A stretch of 64,000 nucleotides of DNA from Alphaproteobacteria bacterium (GTDB taxonomy: Bacteria > Pseudomonadota > Alphaproteobacteria > GCA-2746255): assembly GCA_021296325.1 (NCBI GenBank), contig JAGWAR010000006.1, forward strand, positions 1-64,000, in the 5' to 3' direction. Below the pieces are notes generated by a model. The model was not told the origin of the DNA. It did not search any database and saw only the letters and a list, made by a program, of their open reading frames with translations. Each line of letters begins with the position of its first letter. Positions within the stretch are counted from its first letter, which is position 1. Below are positions 36,306 to 46,734 of this stretch, piece after piece. Position numbers and translations under genes: made by a program.

Positions 36306-37748
36306 ATGATACCGAACGTTTTATTCCAGGTTACCCATGCCATTCAGCGCGCGCTTTGCGCGGCTTTTATCCTGGCCGTTGCCATCGGCACCTTCACGCC
36401 CCACAGCGTCCTTGCGGAAGACCGGTTCCCCGAAAAAGACGAGCTGAAGTTCGGGTTCATCAAACTGACCGACATGGCACCTCTCGCCATTGCCTACGAA
36501 AAAGGATTTTTCGAAGACGAAGGACTTTACGTAACGCTCGAACCGCAAGCCAACTGGAAGGTGCTGCTCGACCGTGTCATCACGGGTGAGCTGGATGGCG
36601 CCCACATGCTGGCGGGTCAACCGCTGGCAGCCACCATCGGCTACGGAACAAAGGCGCATATCATTACGCCCTTTTCCATGGACCTGAACGGGAACGGAAT
36701 CACCGTCTCGAACGCGGTGTGGGAGATGATGAAGCCCAATCTCCCCAAAATGCCGGACGGCCGTCCCGCACACCCGATCAAGGCCGATTACCTGAAGCCG
36801 GTCATCGAAAAATTCAAGACCGAGGGACGCACCTTCAACATGGGCATGGTGTTCCCGGTCTCGACCCACAACTACGAGCTGCGCTATTGGCTCGCGGCGG
36901 GCGGGATTCATCCCGGCTTCTATTCCCCAACAGACATTTCCGGACAGATTCAGGCGGAAGCCTTGCTTTCCGTGACGCCGCCGCCACAGATGCCGGCGAC
37001 GCTCGAAGCGGGCACGATCTTCGGCTATTGCGTCGGCGAGCCCTGGAATCAGCAGGCCGTTTTCAAGGGCATCGGCGTTCCGGTCATCACCGACTATGAA
37101 ATTTGGAAAGACAATCCCGAAAAGGTTTTCGGCATCACGGCTGAGTTCGCGGAAAAATACCCCAATACCACCCATGCGATTACCAAAGCCCTGATCCGAG
37201 CGGCCCAATGGCTTGACGAGAACAACAACGCAAACCGCATGGAAGCCGTCAAGATTTTGTCGCGCCCAGAATACGTCGGCGCGGACGCCAAGGGTATTGC
37301 GAATTCGATGACCGGCACCTTCGAATACGAAAAAGGGGACAAGCGCGACGTTCCTGACTTCAACGTCTTCTTCCGCTACCACGCGACCTATCCCTACTAC
37401 TCGGACGCCGTCTGGTATCTGACACAGATGCGCCGTTGGGGACAGATTGCCGACAGCAAGCCTGACTCCTGGTATGCAGAAATCGCCAAGAAAGTATACC
37501 GGCCGGATATTTACATCGAAGCGGCCAAGCGGCTCGTAGCAGAGGGGCACGTCAAGCAAGCGGACTTTCCGTGGGAAACGGATGGCTATCGCAAGCCGAC
37601 CTCCGACTTTATCGATGGCATTGAATACAACGGCCGCAAACCGATCGCCTTTCTCTCGCACTTCCCGATCGGACTGAAGGATGGCCAAAGCGTTAGCAAT
37701 AACGGCGTGAGCGGAGCCGCTCCCGCATCCGCGGAACCAGCTACATGA
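36306..37748 (+). CDS. nrtA: nitrate ABC transporter substrate-binding protein
   Basis: 480 aa. Secretory signal (residues 1-39, ending SVLAED). NrtA/CmpA family features: [58 protein letters not shown] and [14 protein letters not shown], all around the anion pocket. Longer than generic SsuA-like proteins, as expected for NrtA. ATPase, permease and nitrite reductase genes follow with 4-nt overlap to nrtB, so this is the entry gene for nitrate uptake. AAGGA lies about 12 nt before ATG. Confidence 0.94.
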   Translation: MIPNVLFQVTHAIQRALCAAFILAVAIGTFTPHSVLAEDRFPEKDELKFGFIKLTDMAPLAIAYEKGFFEDEGLYVTLEPQANWKVLLDRVITGELDGAHMLAGQPLAATIGYGTKAHIITPFSMDLNGNGITVSNAVWEMMKPNLPKMPDGRPAHPIKADYLKPVIEKFKTEGRTFNMGMVFPVSTHNYELRYWLAAGGIHPGFYSPTDISGQIQAEALLSVTPPPQMPATLEAGTIFGYCVGEPWNQQAVFKGIGVPVITDYEIWKDNPEKVFGITAEFAEKYPNTTHAITKALIRAAQWLDENNNANRMEAVKILSRPEYVGADAKGIANSMTGTFEYEKGDKRDVPDFNVFFRYHATYPYYSDAVWYLTQMRRWGQIADSKPDSWYAEIAKKVYRPDIYIEAAKRLVAEGHVKQADFPWETDGYRKPTSDFIDGIEYNGRKPIAFLSHFPIGLKDGQSVSNNGVSGAAPASAEPAT

Positions 37749-38821
37749 CAACGACCAGCACCCTGTCCCGCCCTTCAAGGGCCGAGCGCAATTCCCAGTG
37801 GCTGCTGCGGATAAACCGGATCAGCACCTATCTCAACATGCTCGGGCTCTCGTTTGTGGTCTCCATCCTTCGCGTCATAGCAGGCGAGGATCCCCGGCAG
37901 CAGTTTCTGGAGTTCTGGCGCGTGTTCGTGGTGCCACTGACGGGCATTCTCGCCTTTCTGTTTCTCTGGTCAGCGCTTGCACCGAAGGTCAACACCTCCC
38001 TTGGCGCAATTCCCGGCCCCGCCATGGTCTGGGAACAAACTGTCAATCTATGGAATGACCATGTGTCCGAGCGCCAAAAAGAAGTCGCGTTTTTGGAACG
38101 CCAGGAGGAACGCAACGCACAACTGGCGGAACAGGGCCACGAAGACCGCGTGAAACAGCGCGAATACACCGGCAAGCCCACCTACATCGATCAGATCTTC
38201 ACCAGCCTGAAAACGGTGGCCCTAGGCTTTTTTGTGGCAACCCTCATCGCCGTTCCCCTGGGCATTATGTGCGGGCTTTCGCCGTTAATAAACGGCGCCC
38301 TGAATCCATTGATACAGATCTTCAAGCCCGTATCACCCCTGGCCTGGCTACCGATTGTGACCATGGTCGTTTCGGCGCTCTACATGAACGTAAGCGACAG
38401 CTTTCCGAAATCCTTGGTTATCTCGGCGCTGACCGTCACGCTTTGCTCGCTTTGGCCGACGCTCATCAACACAACGCTTGGCGTGGCTTCCATTGATCGC
38501 GACCTGGTGAACGTGGGCCGCGTGCTTCAGCTTTCACAAATCACGACAATCCGCAAAGTGGTGCTGCCCTCGGCGTTGCCACTGATTTTTACGGGATTGA
38601 GACTGTCCCTCGGGGTCGGCTGGATGGTGCTGATCGCGGCCGAGATGCTGGCGCAAAACCCCGGTCTTGGAAAATTCGTCTGGGACGAATTCCAGAATGG
38701 TTCGTCCTCTTCACTTGCACGCATCATCGTTGCCGTGCTGACGATCGGCCTGATTGGCTTTTTGCTGGATCGGGTCATGTTCATGCTGCAAACGCTCTTT
38801 ACCTACTCGACGCAACGTTAG
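37745..38821 (+). CDS. nrtB: nitrate ABC transporter permease
   Basis: 358 aa. One N-terminal membrane helix (about 58-80), a charged linker with a Glu/Gln-rich helix ([20 protein letters not shown]), then the binding-protein-dependent transport core of five to six helices. The EAA-like coupling loop is [29 protein letters not shown] (about 258-286). Forms the membrane channel with the fused ATPase encoded next. The ATG overlaps the nrtA stop by 4 nt. Confidence 0.93.
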   Translation: MTTTSTLSRPSRAERNSQWLLRINRISTYLNMLGLSFVVSILRVIAGEDPRQQFLEFWRVFVVPLTGILAFLFLWSALAPKVNTSLGAIPGPAMVWEQTVNLWNDHVSERQKEVAFLERQEERNAQLAEQGHEDRVKQREYTGKPTYIDQIFTSLKTVALGFFVATLIAVPLGIMCGLSPLINGALNPLIQIFKPVSPLAWLPIVTMVVSALYMNVSDSFPKSLVISALTVTLCSLWPTLINTTLGVASIDRDLVNVGRVLQLSQITTIRKVVLPSALPLIFTGLRLSLGVGWMVLIAAEMLAQNPGLGKFVWDEFQNGSSSSLARIIVAVLTIGLIGFLLDRVMFMLQTLFTYSTQR

Positions 38822-38831
38822 GAAGGTCGAC

Positions 38832-40544
38832 ATGGCGTTTCTGGAACTCAAGGATGTGACAAAGGGTTACGGCGAACACGACGCCCGGTCAGAAGTCCTT
38901 GCCGACATCAATCTGGAGGTCGAGGAAGGCGAGTTCATCGCCATCGTCGGCTTTTCCGGCAGCGGCAAAACAACGCTCATCTCTTCCATCGCAGGGCTTA
39001 TCAAACCGGATAAAGGCACGGTCCGGGTCAAGGGCAGGTCCGTGACCGGGCCAGGACCGGATCGCGGGGTCGTTTTTCAGTCCTACTCGCTGATGCCGTG
39101 GCTCACCGTCTATGAAAACGTGCGCCTGGCCGTTGATGCGGTTTTTAAAAACCAGCCGCGCCAGGCGCGCGATGCGCAATCCAGAAAATATATTGAGATG
39201 GTCGGCCTCAGCCACGCCGCGGACCGCCGGCCCGCCGAGCTTTCCGGAGGCATGCGCCAGCGTGTCGCGGTGGCGCGGGCCCTGGCAATGGACCCTGACG
39301 TGCTGCTGTTGGACGAGCCCCTTTCCGCCCTGGACGCGTTGACGCGCGCCAAGCTACAGGATGAAATCGAGGCGATCTGGGAGGGCAATAAAAAGACGGT
39401 CATCCTGATCACGAACGACGTGGACGAAGCCATTCTGCTGGCCGACCGGATCATCCCCCTCAATCCGGGGCCGCGGGCAACGCTGGGTCCAGCTTTCGAG
39501 GTGACGCTTCCCCGGCCCAGGGAGCGCGCAAGCATCAATCACAACCCGACCTTCAAGGCGTTACGCGCCCGCGTCACGAATTATCTGATGCAAATCGGCA
39601 TGGATGCGAAGTCCAAGAACGAGGATAGCCTCCGCACCGCACCCAATGTCACGCCGATCAATCGGGACGACCCGCCCCGAACCTATCGGCAGGCCGCCTC
39701 CTCACCCATCGAAAACAAATACGTCGAACTGTTCGAACTGAAGAAGATCTACCCAACGCCGAGAGGCCCGCTGACGGTGCTCGAAAATTTCTCCCTAACC
39801 ATGGACAAGGGTGAATTTATTTCCCTGATCGGGCATTCCGGCTGCGGAAAATCGACCGTGCTTTCCATGGTTGCCGGACTGAACGAGATTTCTGGTGGCG
39901 GCGTCGTTCTCGACGGCCGTGAAATCTCCGGCGCCGGGCCGGACCGTGCCGTTGTCTTCCAGTCCCCGTCGCTGATGCCGTGGCTGACGGCTCGCGAAAA
40001 TGTCGCCCTTGGCGTGGACAAGGTTTATCCAAAAGCGACGCCCGCCGAACGTCGGGAAGTCGTTGAATATTACCTTGAACGCGTCGGGCTTTCCGACGCG
40101 ATGCACAAACAGGCCGTCGAACTTTCAAACGGCATGAAGCAACGCGTCGGCATTGCGCGCGCCTTCGCCCTTTCGCCAAAGTTACTGCTGCTGGATGAGC
40201 CGTTCGGCATGCTCGACAGCCTGACCCGCTGGGAACTGCAGGAAGTCCTGATGGAGGTCTGGAAACGCACCCAGGTCACGGCCATTTGCGTAACCCACGA
40301 CGTTGATGAGGCAATCCTGCTGGCCGACCGCATCGTGATGATGACGAATGGCCCGCGCGCCACCATCGGTGAAATTCTCGATGTCAATCTTCCCCGGCCA
40401 CGCACCCGCGCCGCCCTATTGCAGCATCCGGATTATTACCAATACCGAGAAAAGGTCCTGACTTTCCTCGAGAAATACGAGCACGGGGCCGACCCCAAGC
40501 AAAAGCCCGCGGCTGAAAAGACCGCTCGGGCAGCCACAGCATGA
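38832..40544 (+). CDS. nrtC: fused dual-ATPase nitrate ABC transporter subunit (NrtC/NrtD-like)
   Basis: 570 aa from ATG 38832, with GGAAGG upstream; the longer frame runs into nrtB. Two complete ABC domains in one chain. Domain 1 (residues 3-240): Walker [10 protein letters not shown], signature LSGGMRQR, Walker [12 protein letters not shown]. Domain 2 (about 300-540): [28 protein letters not shown]. The first domain has ITND where the H-loop His is normally found (second domain: VTHD), so only one site may be fully catalytic. The linker (about 250-295) is low complexity. Drives nitrate import with NrtA and NrtB. Confidence 0.92.
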   Translation: MAFLELKDVTKGYGEHDARSEVLADINLEVEEGEFIAIVGFSGSGKTTLISSIAGLIKPDKGTVRVKGRSVTGPGPDRGVVFQSYSLMPWLTVYENVRLAVDAVFKNQPRQARDAQSRKYIEMVGLSHAADRRPAELSGGMRQRVAVARALAMDPDVLLLDEPLSALDALTRAKLQDEIEAIWEGNKKTVILITNDVDEAILLADRIIPLNPGPRATLGPAFEVTLPRPRERASINHNPTFKALRARVTNYLMQIGMDAKSKNEDSLRTAPNVTPINRDDPPRTYRQAASSPIENKYVELFELKKIYPTPRGPLTVLENFSLTMDKGEFISLIGHSGCGKSTVLSMVAGLNEISGGGVVLDGREISGAGPDRAVVFQSPSLMPWLTARENVALGVDKVYPKATPAERREVVEYYLERVGLSDAMHKQAVELSNGMKQRVGIARAFALSPKLLLLDEPFGMLDSLTRWELQEVLMEVWKRTQVTAICVTHDVDEAILLADRIVMMTNGPRATIGEILDVNLPRPRTRAALLQHPDYYQYREKVLTFLEKYEHGADPKQKPAAEKTARAATA

Positions 40545-40554
40545 GGGCAAGGCG

Positions 40555-43032
40555 ATGGCGGATGACATAATCAACCTACCCAAACGAAAAAAACTGGTCG
40601 TGATCGGAAACGGCATGGCGCCCGGGCGCATGCTGGAGGCGCTGTTTAAACAAACGCCCTCCATCTACGACGTCACCATTTTCAACGCCGAACCGCGGGT
40701 TAATTACGATCGTATCCTGTTGTCACTGGTTCTTTCCGGCGAAAAGTCCTACGCAGATATCGTCATCCACGACGACGCCTGGTACGCCGAACACGACATC
40801 ACGCTTTACAAAGGCAGAAAAGTCACAGCCATCGATCGCAACGCCAAACGGGTTATGGCGGAAGGCGGCATTTCGGCTGCATATGACACCCTTGTCATCG
40901 CCATGGGTTCGTCTCCGGTCACCCTTCCGGTGCCGGGGGCGAACCTAGGGGGCGTTCTTGCCTATCGCGACCTGGACGACGTCAACAACATGCTGGCTGC
41001 CGCCGAAAAAGGCGGGCGCGCTGTTGTCATCGGCGGCGGCCTGCTTGGGCTGGAAGCGGCCGCAGGGCTGCAGTCGCGAGGCATGCAGGTAACCATCGTA
41101 CATCTCGGACCGACGTTGATGGAGCGTCAGCTCGACATGGCGGCGGGACACCTTCTTCGCAAATCGATCGAAGCGCGCGGTATTGCCGTCCGCACCGAGG
41201 CTCAGACCCAGGCCTTGCTGGAATCAAACGGCCACGTGCGCGCCGTGCAATTGGCCGACGGCACGGAACTGCCCGCCGACCTTGTCGTCATGGCCGTGGG
41301 CATCCGGCCAAACGCAAAGCTGGCTGAAGCTGCCGGTCTCGAAGTCAATCGCGGCATCGTCGTCAACGACCGGCTCTCCACCACCGATCCGAATATTTTT
41401 GCACTTGGCGAATGCGCCGAACATCGCAAAACCTGTTATGGCCTGGTCGCACCGCTTTACGAGATGGCCAAGGTTTTGGCGGGGAATCTCACCGGCAAAG
41501 AGGATACCTATCAAGGCTCGGTCACCGCGACGAAGCTAAAGGTAACCGGCATCGACCTGTTTTCCGCCGGGGATTTCACGGACAGCGAAGAACGCGAAGA
41601 GATCGTTCTGCGGGACGGGGCGCGTAGCCTATACCGCCGGCTGGTGCTGGAAGACGGCCGGGTCGTCGGGGCGGTCATGTATGGCGACACCTCCGACAGC
41701 GCCTGGTTCTTCGAGCTGATCAAGAACGGCACCGACATTGATGACATCCGTGAAACGCTGATTTTCGGCCCGAATTACGCGCGAGGTGCCCCTCAGGACC
41801 CTACGGCAGCCGTTGCAGCCTTGCCGGATGAGGCAGAAATCTGTGGCTGCAACGGCGTATGCAAACGCTCAATCCTCGAATCGATCGCCGCGCATGGGAT
41901 CGCGGATGTCGATGGCGTGCGCAAACACACAAAGGCCTCGGCATCCTGCGGTTCCTGCACCGGACTGGTCGAACAGCTTCTGAAACTGGAACTTGGCGAG
42001 ACGTTCAATCCCGCGGCCGTCGCGCCCATGTGCGGATGCACGGCGCTCGGTCATGATGATGTCCGCCGCCTGATCCTGGCCAGGGAACTCAAGACCATTC
42101 CGGACGTCATGCAGGCCCTTGAATGGACCACCTCCTGCGGCTGCGCCAAATGCCGTCCGGCGCTTAACTACTACCTGCTCGCCGCCTGGCCCGGCGAATA
42201 CACGGACGACCCGCAGTCGCGCTTTATCAACGAGCGCGCGCACGCAAATATTCAGAAGAACGGCACCTACTCCGTCGTGCCGCGCATGTGGGGCGGCATC
42301 ACGAACGCCAAGGAACTGCATGCCATTGCCGACGTGGTGGAGAAGTTCAATATCCCGACGGTCAAGGTTACCGGCGGTCAGCGCATCGACCTGCTCGGCG
42401 TGAAAAAAGAAGACCTGCCGGCCGTGTGGGCGGATTTAAGCGCGGTTGGCCTCGTCTCCGGCCATGCCTATGGCAAGGCGCTGCGCACGGTGAAGACCTG
42501 CGTGGGCACCGACTGGTGCCGATTCGGCACCCAGGATTCGACGGGACTCGGCATACGAATCGAACGCTTCATGTGGGGCTCATGGACGCCCGCCAAGGTC
42601 AAAATGGCGGTATCCGGCTGTCCGCGCAATTGCGCCGAGGCAACCTGCAAGGACGTCGGCATCGTTTGCATCGACTCTGGCTACGAAATTCATTTCGCTG
42701 GCGCCGCCGGGATGGACATCAAGGGCACGGAAGTGTTGGGGCACGCAAAAAGCGAGCAGGAAACCCTGGAAATCGTCGTTGCGCTTGTCCAGCTCTACCG
42801 TGAACAGGGGCATTACCTCGAACGCATGTACAAATGGGCAAGACGGGTGGGCGTTGACACCATCCGCAACCTAGTCCTCGAGGACGAGAACCGCCGGGCT
42901 GATCTGTTTGAGCGTTTCGTCTACTCGCAAAAATTCTCGCAACACGATCCCTGGAGCGAACGGGCAAAGGGTGCCGAGGCGCACGAATTTCGCCCGATTG
43001 CCGACGTGTCCAACTTGCAGGCGGCGGAATGA
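40555..43032 (+). CDS. nirB: assimilatory nitrite reductase [NAD(P)H], large subunit
   Basis: 825 aa. N-terminal FAD/NAD(P)H oxidoreductase (FAD loop VVIGNGMAPGR; NAD loop VVIGGGLLGLE near 160), two BFD-like [2Fe-2S] Cys clusters (CGCNGVC...CGSC near 425-465 and CGC...CGCAKC near 490-540), then the siroheme-[4Fe-4S] domain with ligands in TCVGTDWC and SGCPRNC (near 648-690). Reduces nitrite to ammonium with six electrons from NAD(P)H in the cytoplasm. 10 nt after the transporter ATPase; overlaps nirD by 4 nt. Confidence 0.95.
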   Translation: MADDIINLPKRKKLVVIGNGMAPGRMLEALFKQTPSIYDVTIFNAEPRVNYDRILLSLVLSGEKSYADIVIHDDAWYAEHDITLYKGRKVTAIDRNAKRVMAEGGISAAYDTLVIAMGSSPVTLPVPGANLGGVLAYRDLDDVNNMLAAAEKGGRAVVIGGGLLGLEAAAGLQSRGMQVTIVHLGPTLMERQLDMAAGHLLRKSIEARGIAVRTEAQTQALLESNGHVRAVQLADGTELPADLVVMAVGIRPNAKLAEAAGLEVNRGIVVNDRLSTTDPNIFALGECAEHRKTCYGLVAPLYEMAKVLAGNLTGKEDTYQGSVTATKLKVTGIDLFSAGDFTDSEEREEIVLRDGARSLYRRLVLEDGRVVGAVMYGDTSDSAWFFELIKNGTDIDDIRETLIFGPNYARGAPQDPTAAVAALPDEAEICGCNGVCKRSILESIAAHGIADVDGVRKHTKASASCGSCTGLVEQLLKLELGETFNPAAVAPMCGCTALGHDDVRRLILARELKTIPDVMQALEWTTSCGCAKCRPALNYYLLAAWPGEYTDDPQSRFINERAHANIQKNGTYSVVPRMWGGITNAKELHAIADVVEKFNIPTVKVTGGQRIDLLGVKKEDLPAVWADLSAVGLVSGHAYGKALRTVKTCVGTDWCRFGTQDSTGLGIRIERFMWGSWTPAKVKMAVSGCPRNCAEATCKDVGIVCIDSGYEIHFAGAAGMDIKGTEVLGHAKSEQETLEIVVALVQLYREQGHYLERMYKWARRVGVDTIRNLVLEDENRRADLFERFVYSQKFSQHDPWSERAKGAEAHEFRPIADVSNLQAAE

Positions 43033-43373
43033 AGGAAGATCAGGACTGGGTGGATGTTGGCACGATCGAGGACGTCCCGCCGCGAGGCGCCCGTCTCATC
43101 AAGGCTCCACAAGGGCCCGTTGCCCTGTTTCGTACCGCGGACGATGTGCTGTTCGCGCTCGACGACCGATGCCCCCATCGCGGCGGCCCGCTTTCCCAGG
43201 GCATCGTGCACGGCCATTGCGTCACCTGCCCACTTCATAACCTGGTGATCAACCTGGAAACCGGCAACACCCAGCAGCCCGAGGACGGCCGCGTTTCAAG
43301 CTATAAGGTTGAACAGCGAGACGGCCGCATACTTCTCAATCTGCGTGCGCTCCCCCATGAAGACATCGCCTGA
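43029..43373 (+). CDS. nirD: nitrite reductase small subunit, Rieske type
   Basis: 114 aa. Rieske fold with both ligand pairs intact: CPHRGG (near residue 47) and CPLH (near 66). Enterobacterial NirD proteins usually lack these, so this one should carry a real [2Fe-2S] cluster, as in actinobacterial and many alphaproteobacterial forms. Partner of NirB, ATGA overlap. Ends 3 nt before nasA. Confidence 0.93.
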   Translation: MKEDQDWVDVGTIEDVPPRGARLIKAPQGPVALFRTADDVLFALDDRCPHRGGPLSQGIVHGHCVTCPLHNLVINLETGNTQQPEDGRVSSYKVEQRDGRILLNLRALPHEDIA

Positions 43374-43376
43374 CCA

Positions 43377-44369
43377 ATGACTCCGGCCGCCACCCGGACA
43401 ACGTGCCCATACTGCGGGGTTGGCTGTGGCGTGACAGCCCGCGCCGGAGCAGATGGCGCCATTGCCATCGAAGGGGATCCCGATCATCCCGCCAATCGGG
43501 GACGGCTGTGCTCGAAAGGCTCCGCCCTCGGAGAAACCCTCGCGTCAACCAGCCGTCTACTGCGCCCGCGCGTCGGGGGAAAGGATACGGATTGGGATAC
43601 GGCGCTTTCGCATGTTGCCCGAGGATTGTCCGAAACGTGCGAGCGGCACGGGCCGGATGCAGTGGCATTTTACGTTTCAGGACAATTACTTACCGAAGAT
43701 TACTACGTCGCAAACAAGCTTCTGAAAGGATTCGTCGGAACCGCCAACATCGACACGAATTCCCGCCTTTGCATGGCGTCTTCCGTCGCCGGCCACAAGC
43801 GCGCCTTCGGAAGCGACACCGTACCGGGTTGTTACGAAGACCTGGAGCAGGCGGATCTCGTCGTTCTCGTCGGCTCCAACTTCGCCTGGTGCCATCCGGT
43901 GCTGTTTCAGCGGCTACAGGCGGCGCGCGCAGACCGCAACACGCGCATCGTTGTTATCGATCCGCGTCGGACAGTTACGGCGGAATCGGCGGATTTTCAC
44001 CTGTCCCTCGCCTCCGGGTCCGACGTCGCGCTTTTCAACGGGCTGCTTGCCTATCTCGCAAGCAACGGGGCCGCCGATTCCGATTACCTCGATTCTTACA
44101 CCTCGGGATGTGCGGACACCCTTGAAACCGCCCGCCCTTTCAACATCGAAGAAGTGGCGCGTATCACGCACCTCCCCCCCGACCAGATCAACGCCTTCTA
44201 CGAGGCCTTTCTCAAAACCGAACGGGTCGTGACGGTTTACTCGCAGGGCGTCAACCAGTCGAGCGCCGGCTCGCATAAGGTCAACGCGCCTCTATACGGG
44301 CCGTATCGGACGTGCCGGCATGGGGCCTTTCTCGATCACCGGCCAGCCAAATGCGATGGGCGGTCGTGA
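43377..44369 (+). CDS. nasA: nasA 5' fragment: Fe-S and Mo-ligand part
   Basis: 330 aa as read. N-terminal [4Fe-4S] motif CPYCGVGC...C with downstream GRLCSKG, and the molybdenum-ligand Cys in NSRLCMASSVAGH (near residue 134). MGD-binding segments VLVGSNFAWCHP and VVIDPRRT follow. The last ~26 residues are out-of-frame reading and not homologous. ATG lies 3 nt after the nirD stop. Confidence 0.75.
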   Translation: MTPAATRTTCPYCGVGCGVTARAGADGAIAIEGDPDHPANRGRLCSKGSALGETLASTSRLLRPRVGGKDTDWDTALSHVARGLSETCERHGPDAVAFYVSGQLLTEDYYVANKLLKGFVGTANIDTNSRLCMASSVAGHKRAFGSDTVPGCYEDLEQADLVVLVGSNFAWCHPVLFQRLQAARADRNTRIVVIDPRRTVTAESADFHLSLASGSDVALFNGLLAYLASNGAADSDYLDSYTSGCADTLETARPFNIEEVARITHLPPDQINAFYEAFLKTERVVTVYSQGVNQSSAGSHKVNAPLYGPYRTCRHGAFLDHRPAKCDGRS

Positions 44370-46032
44370 GGTGGGCGGGCTGGCCAATCAGCTGGCGGCC
44401 CATATGGAAATCACGAACCCATCGCACCACGATCTCGTACGCCGTTTCTGGGACGCGCCGACGATGCCCGAACGTCCAGGCATGAAGGCGGTTGACCTGT
44501 TCCGTGCGGTGGGGCGCGGTGAAGTAAAGGCTGTCTGGATCATGGCGACAAACCCCGTCGCCAGCCTACCCATGGCCGAGACAGTCGCCGAGGCTCTGCG
44601 CACCTGCCCACTGGTCATATTGTCGGACGTCACGGACACCACGCGCACGGCCGCCATGGCCGACGTGCTGCTGCCCGCCGCGGGATGGGGAGAAAAGGAC
44701 GGCACGGTCACCAATTCCGAACGGCGCATCTCGCGCCAACGCCCCTTTCTGCCGCCGCCCGGCGAGGCCCGCCCCGACTGGCAGATTGTCGCCCAGGTTG
44801 CACAGAAGATGAAATTCCGGGGTTTCGATTACCCAAACGCCGCCGCCGTCTTCCGCGAGCATGCCGCGCTTTCCGCCTTCGAAAACAACGGCACCAGGGA
44901 TTTCGACATCGGCGGCCTCGCATCCCTGACGGACGAAGCCTATGACACCATGGAACCCGTCCAATGGCCCGTCCCCAAGGGCCGTCGCCAGGGCACGGCG
45001 CGGCTGTTTGGAAAAGGCGGATATTTCACGGCGACCGGCCGCGGTCATTTCGTGCCCACCCTCTTCCGCCCACCGGCATCCACGCCAAGCGCGGGCTACC
45101 CCCTAGTCATGAACACGGGCCGTATCCGCGATCAATGGCACACGATGACACGGACCGGCATGGTGCCGCGGCTGCTTGTGCACACGGCCGAACCTTTCGT
45201 GGAGATACACCCCGAGGACGCGGCAGCGGCCGGCGTTGCACCAGCCACGCTGGCTTGCGTGGAAAGCCCCCATGGCTGCCTGATTGCGCGCGTCCTTCCA
45301 ACCTCGCGCCAGTCCCGCGGCACCGTCTTCGTGCCGATGCACTGGACGGCACCCTATGCCGCCTGCGCACAACCGGATTCCCTGGTTGCCAATCACGTTG
45401 ACCCGGTTTCGGGCCAGCCGGAACTCAAGCATACGCCCGTGCGGGTAACGCCCTATGCGGCGGCCTGGTACGGCTACCTTGTGACGCGACGCCAGCCTCG
45501 GCTGGATGGTTTCGGTTACTGGGCGCTGGCGCTGGCGAAGGATGGCTGGCGCGCGGAACTTGCGGACAGGACGGCTCCGGATTCCTTCCCACGTCTCGCA
45601 CGCGCCCTGCTTGGCCTGGATGCAGACGACCCGGCGGCCGACGACGCCCTGCTCACCTACCACGACACGGCGGGCGGCGAGCACCGCTTCGCGCATTTCC
45701 GGGAAAACCGGTTCGAAGGCGCCCTGATGACGGCACCCCTGCCGGTGGCGGCCGGGCGGACATGGTTGGCCGACCAGCTCGGCGAAACGCTGTCGCAAAC
45801 GGCGCGGCACCACGTTCTGGCCGGGCGGGCGGGAGCGGATTGCCCGGACCCGGGAGCCATCGTGTGTGCCTGTTTCGAAATCGGCATCCATCAGATTACG
45901 GACGCCATCGCGGCCGGCGCGACCAGCGTCGATGCCGTCGGCACCGCCGTGAAAGCAGGCATGAATTGCGGTTCGTGCCGCGCCGAGATCAACCGCATCC
46001 TGGCACAGACTGCGATCAAGCAGGCCGTCTAG
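44320..46032 (+). CDS. nasA: nasA 3' fragment: cofactor-binding and BFD-like part
   Basis: 570 aa from an internal Met in GMGPFSITGQPNAMGGREVGG. Contains the rest of the catalytic domain (WIMATNPVASLPMA, VLLPAAGWGEKDGTVTNSERR), the molybdopterin-dinucleotide-binding domain (NTGRIRDQWHTMTRTG near 265) and a C-terminal [2Fe-2S] BFD-like domain with CAC and CGSC pairs (about residues 515-556). No ribosome site suits a separate start, so it is unlikely to be made alone. Confidence 0.75.
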   Translation: MGPFSITGQPNAMGGREVGGLANQLAAHMEITNPSHHDLVRRFWDAPTMPERPGMKAVDLFRAVGRGEVKAVWIMATNPVASLPMAETVAEALRTCPLVILSDVTDTTRTAAMADVLLPAAGWGEKDGTVTNSERRISRQRPFLPPPGEARPDWQIVAQVAQKMKFRGFDYPNAAAVFREHAALSAFENNGTRDFDIGGLASLTDEAYDTMEPVQWPVPKGRRQGTARLFGKGGYFTATGRGHFVPTLFRPPASTPSAGYPLVMNTGRIRDQWHTMTRTGMVPRLLVHTAEPFVEIHPEDAAAAGVAPATLACVESPHGCLIARVLPTSRQSRGTVFVPMHWTAPYAACAQPDSLVANHVDPVSGQPELKHTPVRVTPYAAAWYGYLVTRRQPRLDGFGYWALALAKDGWRAELADRTAPDSFPRLARALLGLDADDPAADDALLTYHDTAGGEHRFAHFRENRFEGALMTAPLPVAAGRTWLADQLGETLSQTARHHVLAGRAGADCPDPGAIVCACFEIGIHQITDAIAAGATSVDAVGTAVKAGMNCGSCRAEINRILAQTAIKQAV

Positions 46033-46061
46033 GCAACCGTCTCGGGCTGCACGATGGAGAT

Positions 46062-46631
46062 CGAGCGCAGAACGCCTGGCTGCTCCGTTTCTGTCCGGGC
46101 AACCTTGCCCTTGCCGTCAGGCTCCTCCGGCAAACCGGCATGAGGGCCGAGGAAGGCTTTTCCCTCGAGCACGGCCAGTGTGACCTCAAGCGCCACGAGC
46201 GCCTGTTGCCGCGGACCAAGACGAACCGGCCGCGGGTGATACCGCTCGCCGATCCCCTGCTCGCCGACGCCGGTATCACGCTGAGTATCACACCCCGCCA
46301 CCTTACCTCCCCCTTCGTGTTCTGGCACGGTGACGGAACCCGCTACCGCAACGTCGCCTCCCGGTTTGCCGAGATCATGCGCCGGGCCGAGCGTCAGGCC
46401 CTCGTCGAAAAGCGCCAGTTTCAACGCTTTCGCTGCCACGACCTGCGGCACAAGTTTGCGGTCGAATATCTGAAAAGCGGCGGCGATATTTACGCGCTCG
46501 CCCGTATCCTGGGGCACTCATCGGTCAAGACGACGGAAATCTATCTCGCCTGCACGAGCGAAGGTGTATCCCAAAAAGTATCACAGCAGCGGCGGTTTTC
46601 TCGGGCCGGTGAAGGCGAGATATCCATCTAA
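46062..46631 (+). pseudogene. tyrosine recombinase (integrase) remnant
   Basis: About 185 codons showing the C-terminal catalytic domain of a phage/plasmid-type integrase: first Arg in RQTGMRAEE, then FWHGDGTRYRNVASRF, HDLRHKFAVEYLKSGGD, ILGHSSVKTTEIYL. The N-terminal arm- and core-binding domains are absent; upstream sequence in this frame is the nasA gene read out of phase. No proper start. It ends 10 bases from the 3' end of tRNA-Ser, the usual place for an integrase, so it is probably the last trace of an excised or decayed element. Confidence 0.8.
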
Positions 46632-46641
46632 CGCATTGAAT

Positions 46642-46734
46642 TGGCGGAGGGAGAGGGATTCGAACCCTCGATAGGGCTTTACACCCTATAACGGTTTAGC
46701 AAACCGCCGCCTTCAGCCACTCGGCCACCCCTCC
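46642..46734 (-). tRNA. tRNA-Ser(GCU)
   Basis: Minus strand. Acceptor GGAGGGG pairs with TCCCTCC, discriminator G, CCA encoded at 46644-46642. Anticodon loop TTTGCTAAA gives anticodon GCU (codons AGC/AGU). D-loop GTGGCCGAGTGG, long variable arm typical of class II tRNA-Ser, T-loop GGTTCGAATCC. A likely integration site for the integrase remnant beside it. Confidence 0.97.

Larger units (their letters stand above)
43377..46032 (+). pseudogene. nasA: assimilatory nitrate reductase, broken by a frameshift
   Basis: The two frames 43377-44369 and 44320-46032 together cover one NasA. Protein 1 runs correctly to SAGSHKVNA, then goes out of frame; frame 2, read upstream of its ATG, gives LYTGRIGRAGMGPFS. 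Related NasA proteins have about five residues (IINxH type) between these, so the lesion looks like loss of about 14 nt near 44287-44290 rather than a single base. All cofactor motifs elsewhere are intact, so the break is either recent or an assembly fault. As read, nitrate could not be reduced by this gene. It ends the nitrate operon. Confidence 0.8.

Noticed and set aside
44285..44325. Programmed frameshift to make full NasA
   Set aside because: No slippery heptamer or pseudoknot at the join, and about five conserved residues are missing as well, so a deletion explains it better.
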